From NCBI GenBank assembly GCA_037501455.1, contig CM074865.1:11044501-11108500 (forward strand): 64,000 nucleotides of DNA. The letters run 5' to 3'. Source of the stretch: Lantana camara (taxonomy: Eukaryota > Streptophyta > Magnoliopsida > Lamiales > Verbenaceae). The notes under the pieces are model-generated. The model was given only the letters and a program-made list of their open reading frames with translations. It did not search any database and had not been told where the DNA came from. Below are positions 22,561 through 33,179 of this stretch, in pieces (position 1 is the stretch's first letter; each line of letters begins with the position of its first letter). The translations under genes were made by a program, and so were the position numbers.

Positions 22561-23110
22561 GGAATCTTCCAGAGCGGATGCAAACTTGGAAAGAGCGTCC
22601 GTACGCTCGTTGTCTGTTCTTGGGATCTACAGCAAGTGGAACTCCTTGAATTTGGAGATCACTTCCTTAGCGCTTGCCAAATACTGTACCATAGTGGCTT
22701 CTCGAGCCTCATAAGTGCCATCAATTTGACTTGCGATCAGCTTGGAGTCAACATATGCAGTGACCCGAGCTGCACCATTTTGGAGGGCTATCATAAGCCC
22801 CTGGATTAGAGCCTCGTATTCTGCCTCGTTATTGGTGACCGGAAACGCCAGTTTGATAGCGTAACCAACTTCCTCCCCCCCCCTCCTTTTGTGAGGTCGA
22901 GGAGCCATCTGTGTGCAGAAGCCACAGTCCCTCTTCCAATGAGGGCATAGTGTCTAGATTGAAGCGCTCCACCAGTAAATCTGCCACTACCTGAGCCTGT
23001 ATCGCTGTGCGAGGCTCGAAAGCGATGTCAAATTGACTGAGTTCGATTGACCATTTAATTAACCTTCCTGAGACGTCCGGCTTTGCGAGCACCTGTTTGA
23101 AGGGTTGGTC
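22561..23110 (-). pseudogene. Element B archaeal-type RNase H, broken
   Basis: Motifs in order: LLHTDGSS (Asp), TNNEAEYEAL (Glu), AYVDSKL (Asp) and NER-DALSK (Asp), matching the second RNase H of Tat elements. About 30 bases around 22875 that encode the loop after the first strand in copy A are missing here and replaced by a G-rich run, which shifts the frame; this explains the overlapping open frames 22829-23791 and 22627-22908. The domain presumably helps remove RNA during reverse transcription. Confidence 0.82.
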
Positions 23111-24436
23111 TGTGAGCACTGTGATAGAATGAGCTTGGAAATAAGGTCTTAGCCTCCGTGAGGTGTTAACGAGCGCAAACGTAAATTTCTCTATCTCCAT
23201 ATATCTTTTCTCCACTCCTTGCAAAGTTTTGCTTAAATAATATACGGGCATATGTTTACGCTCGCGTATCACCACGAGGACGGCGCTCGTAGCTTCCGCG
23301 GAAACTGAAAGGTAGATGAACAGGTTTTCTCCTGGGTTAGGCTTGGTTAATAGTGGTGCGCTCGTGAGGTATTGCTTCATGTCCTGCAAAGCTTTCTCAC
23401 ATTCTTCGCTCCAGGCAAAGTTTCGAGCGTTGCGCAAAATTTTGAAGAAAGGCAAGTTCCTGTCTGCCGAGCAGGAGATGAACCTGTTTAAAGAAATGAT
23501 CTTTCCAACCAACAATTGAACATCTCTCACATTCCGAGGGGAGGGAATATCCAGAATTGCTTTAATCTTCTCAGGGTTGGCCTCTGTGCCTCGCTGACTG
23601 ACCATGTAACCTAAGAATTTGCCTCCCCGAACGCCAAATGTACACTTGGAAGGGTTCAATTTCATTCCATAATGGCGTAGGACGCCAAATGCCCACTTGA
23701 GATCCTCCAGATGGGATAGTTGACGCTCGCTTTTGACTATCATGTCGTCCACATATACTTGCATGGATTTCCCGATTTCACGCTCGAACATCCTATTAAC
23801 GAGGAGTTGGTATGTCGCTCCTGCATTTTATAGCCCAAAGGGCATAACTTTGAAATAATGTATGCCTACATGAACCACGAACGAGGTTGTCGGGCGATCC
23901 TCAGGGGCCATGAAGATCTGATAATACCCTTGAAAGGCATCCATCATGCTCATAAGTTCACACCCTGCCGTTGAGTCTACCAGTTGATCAATCCTGGGTA
24001 GAGGGTATGGGTCTTTGGGGCACGCTTTGTTAAGGTCTGTGAAGTCATTGTACATGCGCCATTTATTAGCACTTTTGGGCACGAGAACAACGTTACAGAG
24101 CCATTCCGGGTATAAAATGTCCTCAATGTACCGGGCGTTAAGGAGTTTATTGACTTCTTCCTCGATGACTTGTCTCCTAAAACCATGAACGTATCTCTTC
24201 TTCTACTTGATGGGCTTAAAAGCTGGATCCACGTTGAGCCTGTGTACTATTACACTCGGATCTATTCCAGTGAGATCGGAAGCCTTCCAGGCGAATACGT
24301 CGAGGTTCTCCCGGAGAAAATCGATCATCATGATCTGGGAGGGTCCGTCGAGGTTTGAGCCAATCTGGGTAGTTTTGTCTGGATTCCCGGGTTCCAACTC
24401 AATGGTCAAGAATTTTTCGACGGGCTCAATGCGCAT
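23111..24436 (-). pseudogene. Element B reverse transcriptase and gypsy RNase H, broken
   Basis: RT starts in the segment 24436-24203 (FLRENLDVFAWKASDLTGID) and continues through 24082-23828 (WRMYNDFTDLNKACPKD, then DAFQGYYQIFMAPED). The catalytic YVDDMIVKS lies just after 23791. The thumb, connection and gypsy RNase H (FIYLSVSAEATSAVL, YYLSKTLQGVEKRY, TDQPFKQVL) follow. In-frame stops occur just after PIK (about 24200-24202) and at about 23825-23827 (before NAGATYQ). The YVDD site is intact. RT copies the element RNA into DNA in the cytoplasmic particle. Confidence 0.88.
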
Positions 24437-24663
24437 TTCAGGCCGCAGAGCCTCGAGCGCTCACTTTTTCCCAATAAGCTTACCGCTATTCCCATCAGAG
24501 GGTCCGTCACTCTCGCTCTTGGAGGACGACCCTACGACAGCCCCAGGCGGACCATCATCAGCATTTTCGCCTCGCTCAGGGCTTTCTTCTTGCTCTTCTT
24601 TTTGTAAAGCTTGGCCCTCTTACGCTCGGGGCCATCTTCATCCAATTTGGGAAAATCAACCGA

Positions 24664-25374
24664 CTATTTGGTGGAGCCTGCTTGAATAGTTTGCTTGGGC
24701 TTGTGGCTTCGAAGGGAAAGGATGTAACATTCCCAAACCTCTTTAACGTTGCAAAGAACTTCGCCCGTCCCCTCGGGGGTGGGGAACTTGACTTTCTGGT
24801 GATACGTTGAAATCACCGCCGCCTTGAAATCCATGAGGGTCGGGCGCCCGATGATGATGTTGTATGGGAGATCCACTTAGACGACTGCATAAAGAACGCT
24901 CAAAGTTTTTCGCTGTGGGGCGCGACCGAAAGAGGTGGCCAAGCGAATTTGTCCGCGAGGGACGATCTCGGAACCCCTAAAGCCAACGAGGGCTATTCTG
25001 AGGGGTTCGAGGGGAACGTTTGTTATATTCATCTTTTTGAAAGTAGAGTAAGGGAGAACGTTCACAGAGCTTCTACTATCAATTAAGACCCTCTTTACAA
25101 TGTGGTTATGAATGTCTAAACTAACCACCATGGGGCAGTCAGAGGTTTCACCGACCCCATGAGGTGTTACAATGTGTCCTAGGTCTTTCACTGTGAATCC
25201 TATAGTGTCATTTTCTCTCGAGCGTGAAGAGTTGTTGACGAAGAGCACAGGCTTGGACTGGGAAGATCTCTGGTCGTAGCTCCGAACGTGGCGGCACCGA
25301 GAGGCATTGGAGTCATCACCCGAGGGTCCTCCAGTGATCATGTGGATAACCGCGAAGGGCGGCTGGTTTTCCAT
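24664..25374 (-). pseudogene. Element B aspartic protease, broken
   Basis: The segment 25374-24877 carries the protease active-site strand RVLIDSRSSVNVLPYSTF. The third residue of the catalytic triplet is Arg, where retroviral proteases have Gly, so activity is doubtful. A TAA at about 24877 interrupts the domain; the flap and second half follow (DLPYNIIIGRPTLMDFKA). It lies downstream of gag and upstream of RT, as expected for gypsy pol. Confidence 0.82.
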
Positions 25375-25821
25375 ATCGACAGCCGGGTGTTTACCACGGT
25401 CGCTCGTCTCAGGGTGATGGCGACGGGGACTCCTTGAGCGTGAGCGGCTTCTTCCCCTAGCCCACGCCCGTTCAGAGCACTGTTCATCGTATTTCTCTTA
25501 CACCTTCACGAACTCCTTGAGGTGCCCCCCAGCTATGAGCCTCTGAATCTCACTCTCGAGTTGGCGGCACTCGTTGGTGTCATGCCCCTTCTGCTTATAG
25601 AAATCGCAGTACTTTCCCTAGCATTTCTGAGCCTCTCCCTCATCTTCGGCTGTCTCTTGAAAAGCTTTTTTTCGGCCATGGAGTATACTTCTGCAATGGG
25701 CCTGTTGAGGGGGATGCGCTCGAACCAACGAGTGGGTGGAGAGTTCTTCCGAACGGGCAACGGGCTGCGGCGGCGATTCTTGGACTCTCTGTCCTCTGGC
25801 CCTTTGCTAGTCCGAGGGGCA
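25375..25821 (-). pseudogene. Element B gag C-terminal part
   Basis: Several stops and shifts, but the nucleocapsid-like motif CDFYKQKGHDTNEC (a Cys/His knuckle typical of Tat gag) can be read near 25590, followed by an Arg/Ser-rich stretch (RGRSRSRSRSPRRH, about 25400-25460). The sequence continues gag from 35432-36959 on the far side of element D: the two ends meet at the GGGCA duplication. Confidence 0.7.
25817..25821. repeat. Target duplication GGGCA, left side of element D
   Basis: GGGCA precedes the LTR at 25822 and follows the other LTR at 35432-35436. Confidence 0.85.
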
Positions 25822-26966
25822 TGTTGGGAATGGTGCCCTAAAAATTCAATTTATTGAATTAATAAAACTAAATTTACAGCGAGTTGTGAGTATTTCACAT
25901 ATTAATAATTAATGACGTGTGGTGGTATTCTCATATGAAATGTGTTTCATAGGAAAAGACTTTGAATACCGAAATCACGTGTCATTAAAGTTCTAGTCGG
26001 TAAGATAAGAATATGTTCTTATCAAGACTATAACGTGGTTATATAAGATGATTAGTCTTTCGTCATAGGGAATGGTGATTCCAATTATAACACGTTGATG
26101 ATTTTCAATAGGATTGGAAACATCGAACTGGACCACTGAGATAATTCATTTTATACTGCTATCTAAAATGAATAAAATCTCAGGAAGCTTTATACTCTTA
26201 ATCCTGATAATATTTCGGCTTTAGGCATGTAGTGTTAGTCACTGTGACATACTCGAAGTGAGGTCTCGGTAACAAGTGGCCAAAATACTTTGTATGTTCG
26301 GTGATTATATGAAATGCGCTAAAGAGTTATATTGATCGAGGAATCTGTGGCCTTGCTGGAAGGTAAGAGATATCCTTGAAATAGATTTGCAAAAGTTCGA
26401 ATTAAGACTTTGGCCAAAGCACTTCGCGTGATAACGTCACCGAAGTTGTATGTTGAATGTGTTTCACATACAGAGAATTTGAACTTAAGGCGAATCAATA
26501 AATTTCAAATTAAAGATGAAAAATAAATGATAGTAGTTGCAATTTATTTTTCATGGATATCTACACAGAGGAGTAAAATGCAAAATTATTCTAGATCGAG
26601 AAATTCGTGAATAATTTAATTAATTTTAGAGTGCAACAACATTTATTTAGTGGAATTAAATATTGTTAAACGGTAATTAATTACTATCATGAGATGATAA
26701 TATATTAACCCGTTTGGAGCTAAAATTAATTAGTCCTGCAGGTCCCCTGCAAGCCCCAATTGAAAACCCAAAGAGAAAATATTAAAAGGGAGAAAGAGAA
26801 ATGAATTTTTCAAAGTGTTTGAAAATAGCCATGGGATTTATTTTAAGAAAATAAATCAAGTTCCAAAGAGTTGGAAATGCCCGGAATTTTATTTTGGAGA
26901 AAATAAAATTTTAAATTTTTTTAAAAAAAAAAATAATAATAATAAAAATTGGCTGACATGGCAGTC

Positions 26967-27326
26967 CACGTGGCATGCCACGTCAGCGGGGTGGGCCCCA
27001 GTTGGCGCTGACAAAGCGACCGCGTGGCGCGCCACGTGTGCGGACGAGATCGTGCCGCGTCAGCACAAACGGGCGGACGAGATTGAAAGTTGACTGGGGA
27101 GTCAACGGGTCATCAGTTAGGGTCGGATCCGGTTCAAACGGATAGGGTCGGCCGGGTGCGGGTCCGGGTCGGACCGACCCGGACACGTGGCGCGATCTAG
27201 TTGCCTGCGCGTGGTTAACACGCGCCAATACACAGCCGCCATGTGGCAGCGCGTGAGGGCGCGTACGTGGCGCGTTTGGCGCGTGCCACGTGGCGTTGTG
27301 TTCACGGTAGAATGCTCTGCCACGTG
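26967..27326 (+). promoter_or_regulatory. G-box/ABRE cluster in the LTR of element D
   Basis: Five CACGTG words (26967-26972, 27033-27038, 27184-27189, 27287-27292, 27321-27326), four of them within CACGTGGC, plus CACGTC at 26979 and TACGTGG at 27264. ACGTGGC is the abscisic-acid response element core bound by plant bZIP factors. The cluster is about 110-470 bases upstream of the LTR TATA box and is repeated at +7358 in the right LTR. Confidence 0.6.
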
Positions 27327-27436
27327 GCGTGATCCGATTGGCCGAGGTGTACGCGGTTTGTACGCGGGATGGTGAAATGACGATTTTGCCCTTTCTTTTA
27401 TGCCTAAAAAGACCACAATACCCTTACATATTTGGC

Positions 27437-27444
27437 TATAAATA
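27437..27444 (+). promoter_or_regulatory. TATA box in the 5' LTR of element D
   Basis: TATAAATA within GGCTATAAATAGGC; a C/T-rich stretch follows (CTTCTCTCTCTCC near 27510). The same is found in the right LTR at 34795-34802. Confidence 0.6.
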
Positions 27445-28075
27445 GGCTGCATCTTTGCTCATTTTTTTTCCATCACTTTTTCGGCCATTTTGAGCTGAAA
27501 AGATTAGAGAGCTTCTCTCTCTCCTTTTTAATTAATCTTTTAATTAAAGATTAATTAATATAGTTAAGTGGTTATATAATTAATATATAATCCACCTAAT
27601 TATTAGAAAATTAGGATTTTCTAATTTCTTAGAAAAATGAGTTTTTCTAGAAAATATTTTCTCGAGTATTTAGGGAAATACTCGCGGAGCCCACACTCCG
27701 AGGGTTGAGTCGGGGTTATTGCAGGGAAGCTCTGCCGGTTTCACGAGGAGATCAGGTGTCGGGTTCTCAGGAGGTGAATTCGGTAGCTGGAAAAATGTCG
27801 TTAGATAGCCATGTTTGCAGTACGGTAATAGTTTTCAGTTATTTTATTTTAAGCATGATAAATTATGTGCTCTTAAGTGTTAATTGCATGTTAGATATTT
27901 ATCTGCTTAAGTGATTTAAAATTTATTATCAATTGCATGTATACACTTGAGTAGATCCGGCTAAGTCTTCCGCTTCGTATTAAAATGTTTTAGAAATATT
28001 TTAATACTTATATTATAATAAAAATTTAAAATGTGGTCCCGGACTGCTACTGTTCTGGGCCCGCCTCCCAGCAAC

Positions 28076-28087
28076 TAGTATCAGAGC
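28076..28087 (+). other. Primer-binding site of element D (initiator Met tRNA)
   Basis: TAGTATCAGAGC starts three bases after the LTR, one mismatch from the usual TGGTATCAGAGC complementary to plant initiator tRNA-Met. A perfect TGGTATCAGAGC occurs at 28274-28285. Confidence 0.7.
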
Positions 28088-28285
28088 TAGGTTGAGTAAC
28101 CCGAAAGGGGCTCTATCGTAGAGGGGGTTCTCGCAGTGTGACCTGTGACGAAGTATTGACTCTTACCCCTCGCGGTCCTGCTGTGGAAGGTTGGTTGTGT
28201 GGAGACGCACACCGTAAAACTAGCTAGTGAGGTATCTTTGCTGGTCACCCTATGAGATAGGAACGGCAGCAACTGGTATCAGAGC

Positions 28286-30180
28286 CGTGCTCTAGATATA
28301 TGCATGCATTGATATGGTGCATGCGATGCATAATTTTAAATCTGCTACTGTGCACGTAAATTTTGTCAAAGGAGACTGGTTTTTAAGTGGGACCGTTTGT
28401 GACCCCTCCAGTGTTTCTTGGGAATTTACGTGGAATGGTAATTTTTCTGGGAATCGATTTCAATAATCTTCCTGGTTAATTACCGAATCAGTAAACATGA
28501 TTTAAATTATGAGATAATTTATTTATAACATGTTTATTTTATGCCATTTATTTTAAGCATGATAATTATGTGATAATTATACCAACATGCTTAATTGATT
28601 TAATTTATGGCATATTTATTTTGTGTCATTTAAAATTTTAAGCATGATAATTATGTGATAATTATATGAAAGCATGCTTAATTATTTTTTTTATGGCATG
28701 ATCATGATAATATGAGATATTATGATATTTTAATTATATATATTTTATTTAATGTGATTAAATAATTAATGTTTAATAGAGATTGAACGAGATGCATAAT
28801 TGGACTAATATTTTTCGGCTTAATTAATAAATAGTTATTAAATTGCCTTAAAATATTATTAATGGGATTTTAAATATGATTTAGTAATCCTAGTGGGAGG
28901 GCATTAATAAGATTAATCACTTCCAACAATAAGACGCCAAAAGTGATTATTAAATAATTAATCAAAAGATAATCCACACCTTTTAAAAATTCAAGTGGGA
29001 GCGAGATGAAAAGAGTTGGATTCTCACGGCCTCCATTACCCGTCTATAGTATAGTGAATATATACTACTCCCTTCGGCGGGTATATATTCGCGGTATACA
29101 AGATTAGACTTCTATGGATAGAATGAAATACTGGGAAGTCAGCTCGACCACGCCTCCGTGGAGTGTCTTGACCGACTCGTACGGACTTTTAGGCAATGGT
29201 ACACACTTGACTAAGTAATGTATTAACCTCCCTTCGGAGCTCTGTTACACTTACTTAGAGGCCAAGGGTTGACGTGGTGGATTAACATTGTTTGGTAAGA
29301 GTTACCTAGATGACATGTTAATAAAGAATAGTTCCTGCTTTTCTAAGCGGTTTTCGACCTCAACTCCGGGGAGTCAACTGCAGTTAGTTAAGTCACCATT
29401 GCGTAAATCAAAATGCTTACGTGGATTTCATTTATTGGTTGGACGCAGAAGAAAGTGAAATACATAATCATAACTTGCATTTATTTATTTATTTCAGTTT
29501 TTATAATTACGATCTCTCTTAGCCCACTCCAGACTGTGTATCTATAAGGAAATAGGCTAGTAAGGGTTCAACTATGCTGACTAGGAAATGAATCTTGACA
29601 TCGTGTTGGGACACGAAAGTTTACGTACTCACTGAACCTTATCCGAAAATTTCGAAAACTACAACCAGTCAGGATTAGAAAGACGCGCATTCTAAATGAA
29701 TCAAGTGTGATGATCTGGCTAGTCTTATATCCTGACATCTGTTTTAGATGTTCTTGAGCATCAGATGCATGAGATGTCCACTGATAAGAACATGTTTTGA
29801 AAACAGAATCGTACGAAAGTACAAGTCACGAAAAGGTTGTTAGTTAAAGATGTTTGAAGGATCACTGTTTCAGAATCATATTGTGGATATGATAACTAAT
29901 CTGAACGAGATTGAAAGCTTCTGTGCTTAAAGAAACAATCTAAACAGATAGGATACGATCCTATGCTCTCTGACTAAGTCATTTGAACGTTCAAGATTAT
30001 TTTAAATAAATTTTTTTAAAAACCAATGAACGACCTCAATATGGCAGAAAGAGTGATATAGACTAAGGGAAAAGTTCTCTTTAATCAGACATCAATATCC
30101 ACGGCCTAGAAAGCCAGTAAGTGGAAGAAAGAAAAAGGAAAAGTTCCTAATCTAGGGTTCAGAAATAGAAAGTCAAATCC
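28286..30180. other. Element D leader and decayed gag region
   Basis: About 1.9 kb where a copia element would have gag. No frame stays open for more than a few tens of codons and no gag core could be recognised. It contains AT-rich repeats with GCATGATAATTATG-like words at 28555-28700. Confidence 0.5.
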
Positions 30181-31206
30181 GACAATGGAAAAGTGTTTCT
30201 ATTTCGGTGGTAACGGGTATTGTAAAGGAAATTATCCGAAATACCTAGTGTGTCCTTTTGCTACGCCGTTTTAGATAAGATATGAAGATATCTTACTCGT
30301 TGAAAATATGTTTAGTTGAAAATTCACCAGACTCCTGGTGTGTGAACTTGAGATCAACTAATCATATTTGCAAGTCATTACGAAGATTCAAACTAACCAG
30401 AAAGTTTGAAAAACGGCTAACACACAACTACTGCTCGGGGATAATACAAGTATAATTGTATTAGCAGTAAGGACTATAAAGTCGTATTTTGGCAGTAGGG
30501 TTTTTTATATTATACGTGCCATATATACAGAGATCTGTTTTTTGTAAGTTATTTGATAACTAGGGGTTTAACTGTTTGTTTTAAACAAAAGTTTACCGCT
30601 AAGCAAAATAAAAGGTTTATTTGCTCTGGCACAATAAAAGATGGCCTTTTATACCTCAATGAAAACCCTAATTTAAGTTTAACATTAAGAAGCTTGACTT
30701 ACCATCTAAGAGGAAAAATTTCTACGTGGCACCTATCTATTGGTCAATTGAATCTGAATAGGATCCAAAGACTGATTGTTGAGTCCAATTGACTTGAAAT
30801 AGTATCAATCTACGAATCCTATTTAGAAGGTTAAAATGACCAAGAAGCCTTTTGGAAACAAAGGGTATTAAGCCATGAACTTGCTTGAGGTGGTTCATAC
30901 GAACGTATGATATTATGAATGTTCAAGCAAGAGAAAGTTTTTGCGTACTTCATCATTCGTTTGGATGAATACTCTAGATACAGATATGTTTATTTGATGA
31001 GACTTAAGTCTGTAAGTTTGAAGAGTTCAAAGAATATAAGACTGAAGTCAAAGAGTCAAATTAGAAAACATATCAAGGCACTCCGATTAGATCGAAGTAA
31101 TGATAAGTATCTATGTTCAGAGTTGAATAAAATTTCTCAAATGAGATTAGATCTCAACCTTGTGTATGAGATACGGTTTTGGCAAAAATATATTATAGAA
31201 AAGTGA
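30181..31206 (+). pseudogene. Element D gag knuckle, protease and integrase remnants
   Basis: Near 30191 the frame reads a damaged zinc knuckle (KCFYFGGNGYCKGNYPK). A protease-like stretch follows near 30320-30400 (NSPDSWCVNLRSTNHICKS), with the active-site residues lost. The segment 30553-30792 ends in a gag-pre-integrase-like stretch (STWHLSIGQLNLNRIQRLI). The segment 30919-31206 resembles the integrase core (FIIRLDEYSRYRYVYLM, then KHIKALRLDRSND). Many stops and shifts lie between the parts. Confidence 0.65.
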
Positions 31207-31900
31207 AATCAAACTCTGATAGAGATGGTAAAGATTCATGAAGAGTCATGCTACCCTATGAATTTTGTTTTGGGGTCTTGCACACAAAACGACAAACCTA
31301 GTTCTATCTAAGTCAGTTCCTAAAACACTGATGGATCTGTAGCTAGGGTGAAAACCCTGTATCTTTTATCTTCGGATTTAAGGTAGCCTGGTCCACGAGT
31401 TAAGGATGGATCCTGACAAGTTAGAATAAAGAACAAAGGTTTACTTGTTCTAAGGTTATCCTAAGAAGAACGAGTGGTGGTATATTTTGTAATTTGAGAA
31501 ATCACAAAAGATGTTTGTGAATGTTTCAAAGATAATTACATAGATAACCACAAAGGGTGGAGGCAAAGTAGTGTTAAAAGAAATAACAGTATTATATACT
31601 GATTTCCATAAACCCGTGATAATTGAAAACGTATTAGATACATGTGATGTACCAAATACAACATGTGATGTAGAGACGTGTACACGAGAGCATCATTGTA
31701 GTGGGAGGATTGTCATGTGATGTAGTGAGAGCACCAAGTGGTTGAATCTGATGTATCTGATCCTGTCACGTGTAATGAAGCTATAGAAAATATAGACGCT
31801 GACCGTTTGGTCAATATCCATGGAATCTAAGTTAGAATCTCTGTATTCTAACAAAGTCTTGAACTTGTAGAGGTACCTGAAGGCATTAAACCCTATTAGA
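31207..31900. other. Element D decayed stretch between integrase and RT
   Basis: The expected integrase C-terminus and linker region. No motif is readable in any frame. Confidence 0.4.
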
Positions 31901-33168
31901 TGAAATTGGGTTCTACAAGACGATAAAAGGAGAAATGGACAAAAGTAGAAACTTTAAAGCAAAGCTTATGGCAAGGGATTTTACCCAGAAAGAAGAAATC
32001 ATTTATGAGATCTTCTCGCCTATAACAGTGCTTAAGTCCATTATCCTCTCCATTTTATCTCATTATCGATTATGAGATTAGATAAATGGATGTAAAGACT
32101 ATGTCCTTGAACGGGAAAATTTCAAGAAGAAGAGATACATGGTACAACCTGAAGGCTTCACAGCCAGAAATCAGGTGCATATAATGTTAGCTTAATAGAT
32201 CGATTTATGATCTTAAGCAAGCATCTAGATTATGGAGCATCAGAATTATAAGGCAATTTAAATTCCTTGGATTTGTATAATTTCCTGATGAACCATGAAG
32301 TGTACAAAATGACATCATGATAGCGTTGTAACATTTTTACTTTATACGTAAACAATATTCTGCTCATTGGGAATGATGCAAGAATTTTGTCAGTGGTCAA
32401 GATTCGAACGTCAAATCATTTTTGACAAGAAAAGACCTATGTGAGACCAATGTTATTCCAAGGATCAGACTTTTGTCGTGATCATAGGAATAAGGAGATT
32501 GGTTTATCACAAGAAGCATATATGAATAAGATGTTGGCAAGGTATAATATAACAAATTCCAAGAAAGGTTCGTTACCTTTTAGATATGGGATTTATCTAT
32601 CTCGGGATCAGTGTCCTGAGACAACTGAAGAGATAGAAGACATGATTAGAGTTCCGTAGCGGAAGCTTTATGTATGTCATATTATGTACAGGGTCAGATG
32701 TCTATTATGAATTAGGTCTAAGTCAGCGGATATTAGTCAAACCCTAGAATCTGACACTGGGTAGTAGTGAAAGCATATATTGGAGTACTTGAGAAGGACT
32801 TGAGATTATATGCTTATCTACCACAGTGGTGAGCTCGTTTCAATAGAGTGCACAGATTCGGATTTACAATCTGATTTGTATTCTAGATGTTTTACATCAG
32901 AATACGTGTTTACTCTAGAAAGAGCAACTGTTAATTGGAGAATGTTAAGCAGACTTGTATTGCTTACACCGCCATGGAAGTCAAATACATGGTAGCTTGA
33001 GAAGCAGCCAGTTAGATGTATTGGATTCATGGTTTCCTAGTTGTTGGCTCTGAGAAACATCTGATAGATTCCTTCACTAAAACATTGGCGCAAAAGAGTG
33101 CAAAACGGGTTTTGACACTCATGTGAAAGGAATAGGACTTAGATGTATAGCCAAATTGAATTTAGGGC
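31901..33168 (+). pseudogene. Element D reverse transcriptase and RNase H remnants
   Basis: Readable RT pieces: NFKAKLMARDFTQKEEI near 31950-32000, SIYDLKQASRLWSIRI near 32200, and GLSQEAYMNKMLARYNITNS in 32441-32659. The YVDD region near 32340 is reduced to YFIRKQ, so the catalytic site is lost. RNase H: IECTDSDLQSDLYSRC in 32810-32995, then IDSFTKTLAQKSAK near 33070. Frames change repeatedly. The order is that of Ty1/copia (integrase before RT). Confidence 0.7.
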
Positions 33169-33179
33169 AAGTGGGAGAT
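33169..33179 (+). other. Polypurine tract of element D
   Basis: AAGTGGGAGAT immediately before the right LTR, typical of copia elements. Confidence 0.75.

Larger units (their letters stand above)
25822..28073 (+). repeat. 5' LTR of element D
   Basis: 2252 bp. It has an AT-rich first part, a GC-rich block (26960-27380) with repeated CACGTG/ACGTGGC words, a TATA box at 27437-27444, and an AT-rich end. The ORFs at 26815-27093, 27117-27452 and 27705-27914 recur nearly unchanged in the right LTR and are not independent genes. Confidence 0.93.

Noticed and set aside
26815..27452. ORFs in the GC-rich LTR block of element D
   Set aside because: They lie wholly inside the LTR and upstream of its TATA box; the near identity to the right LTR copy reflects recent insertion, not selection.
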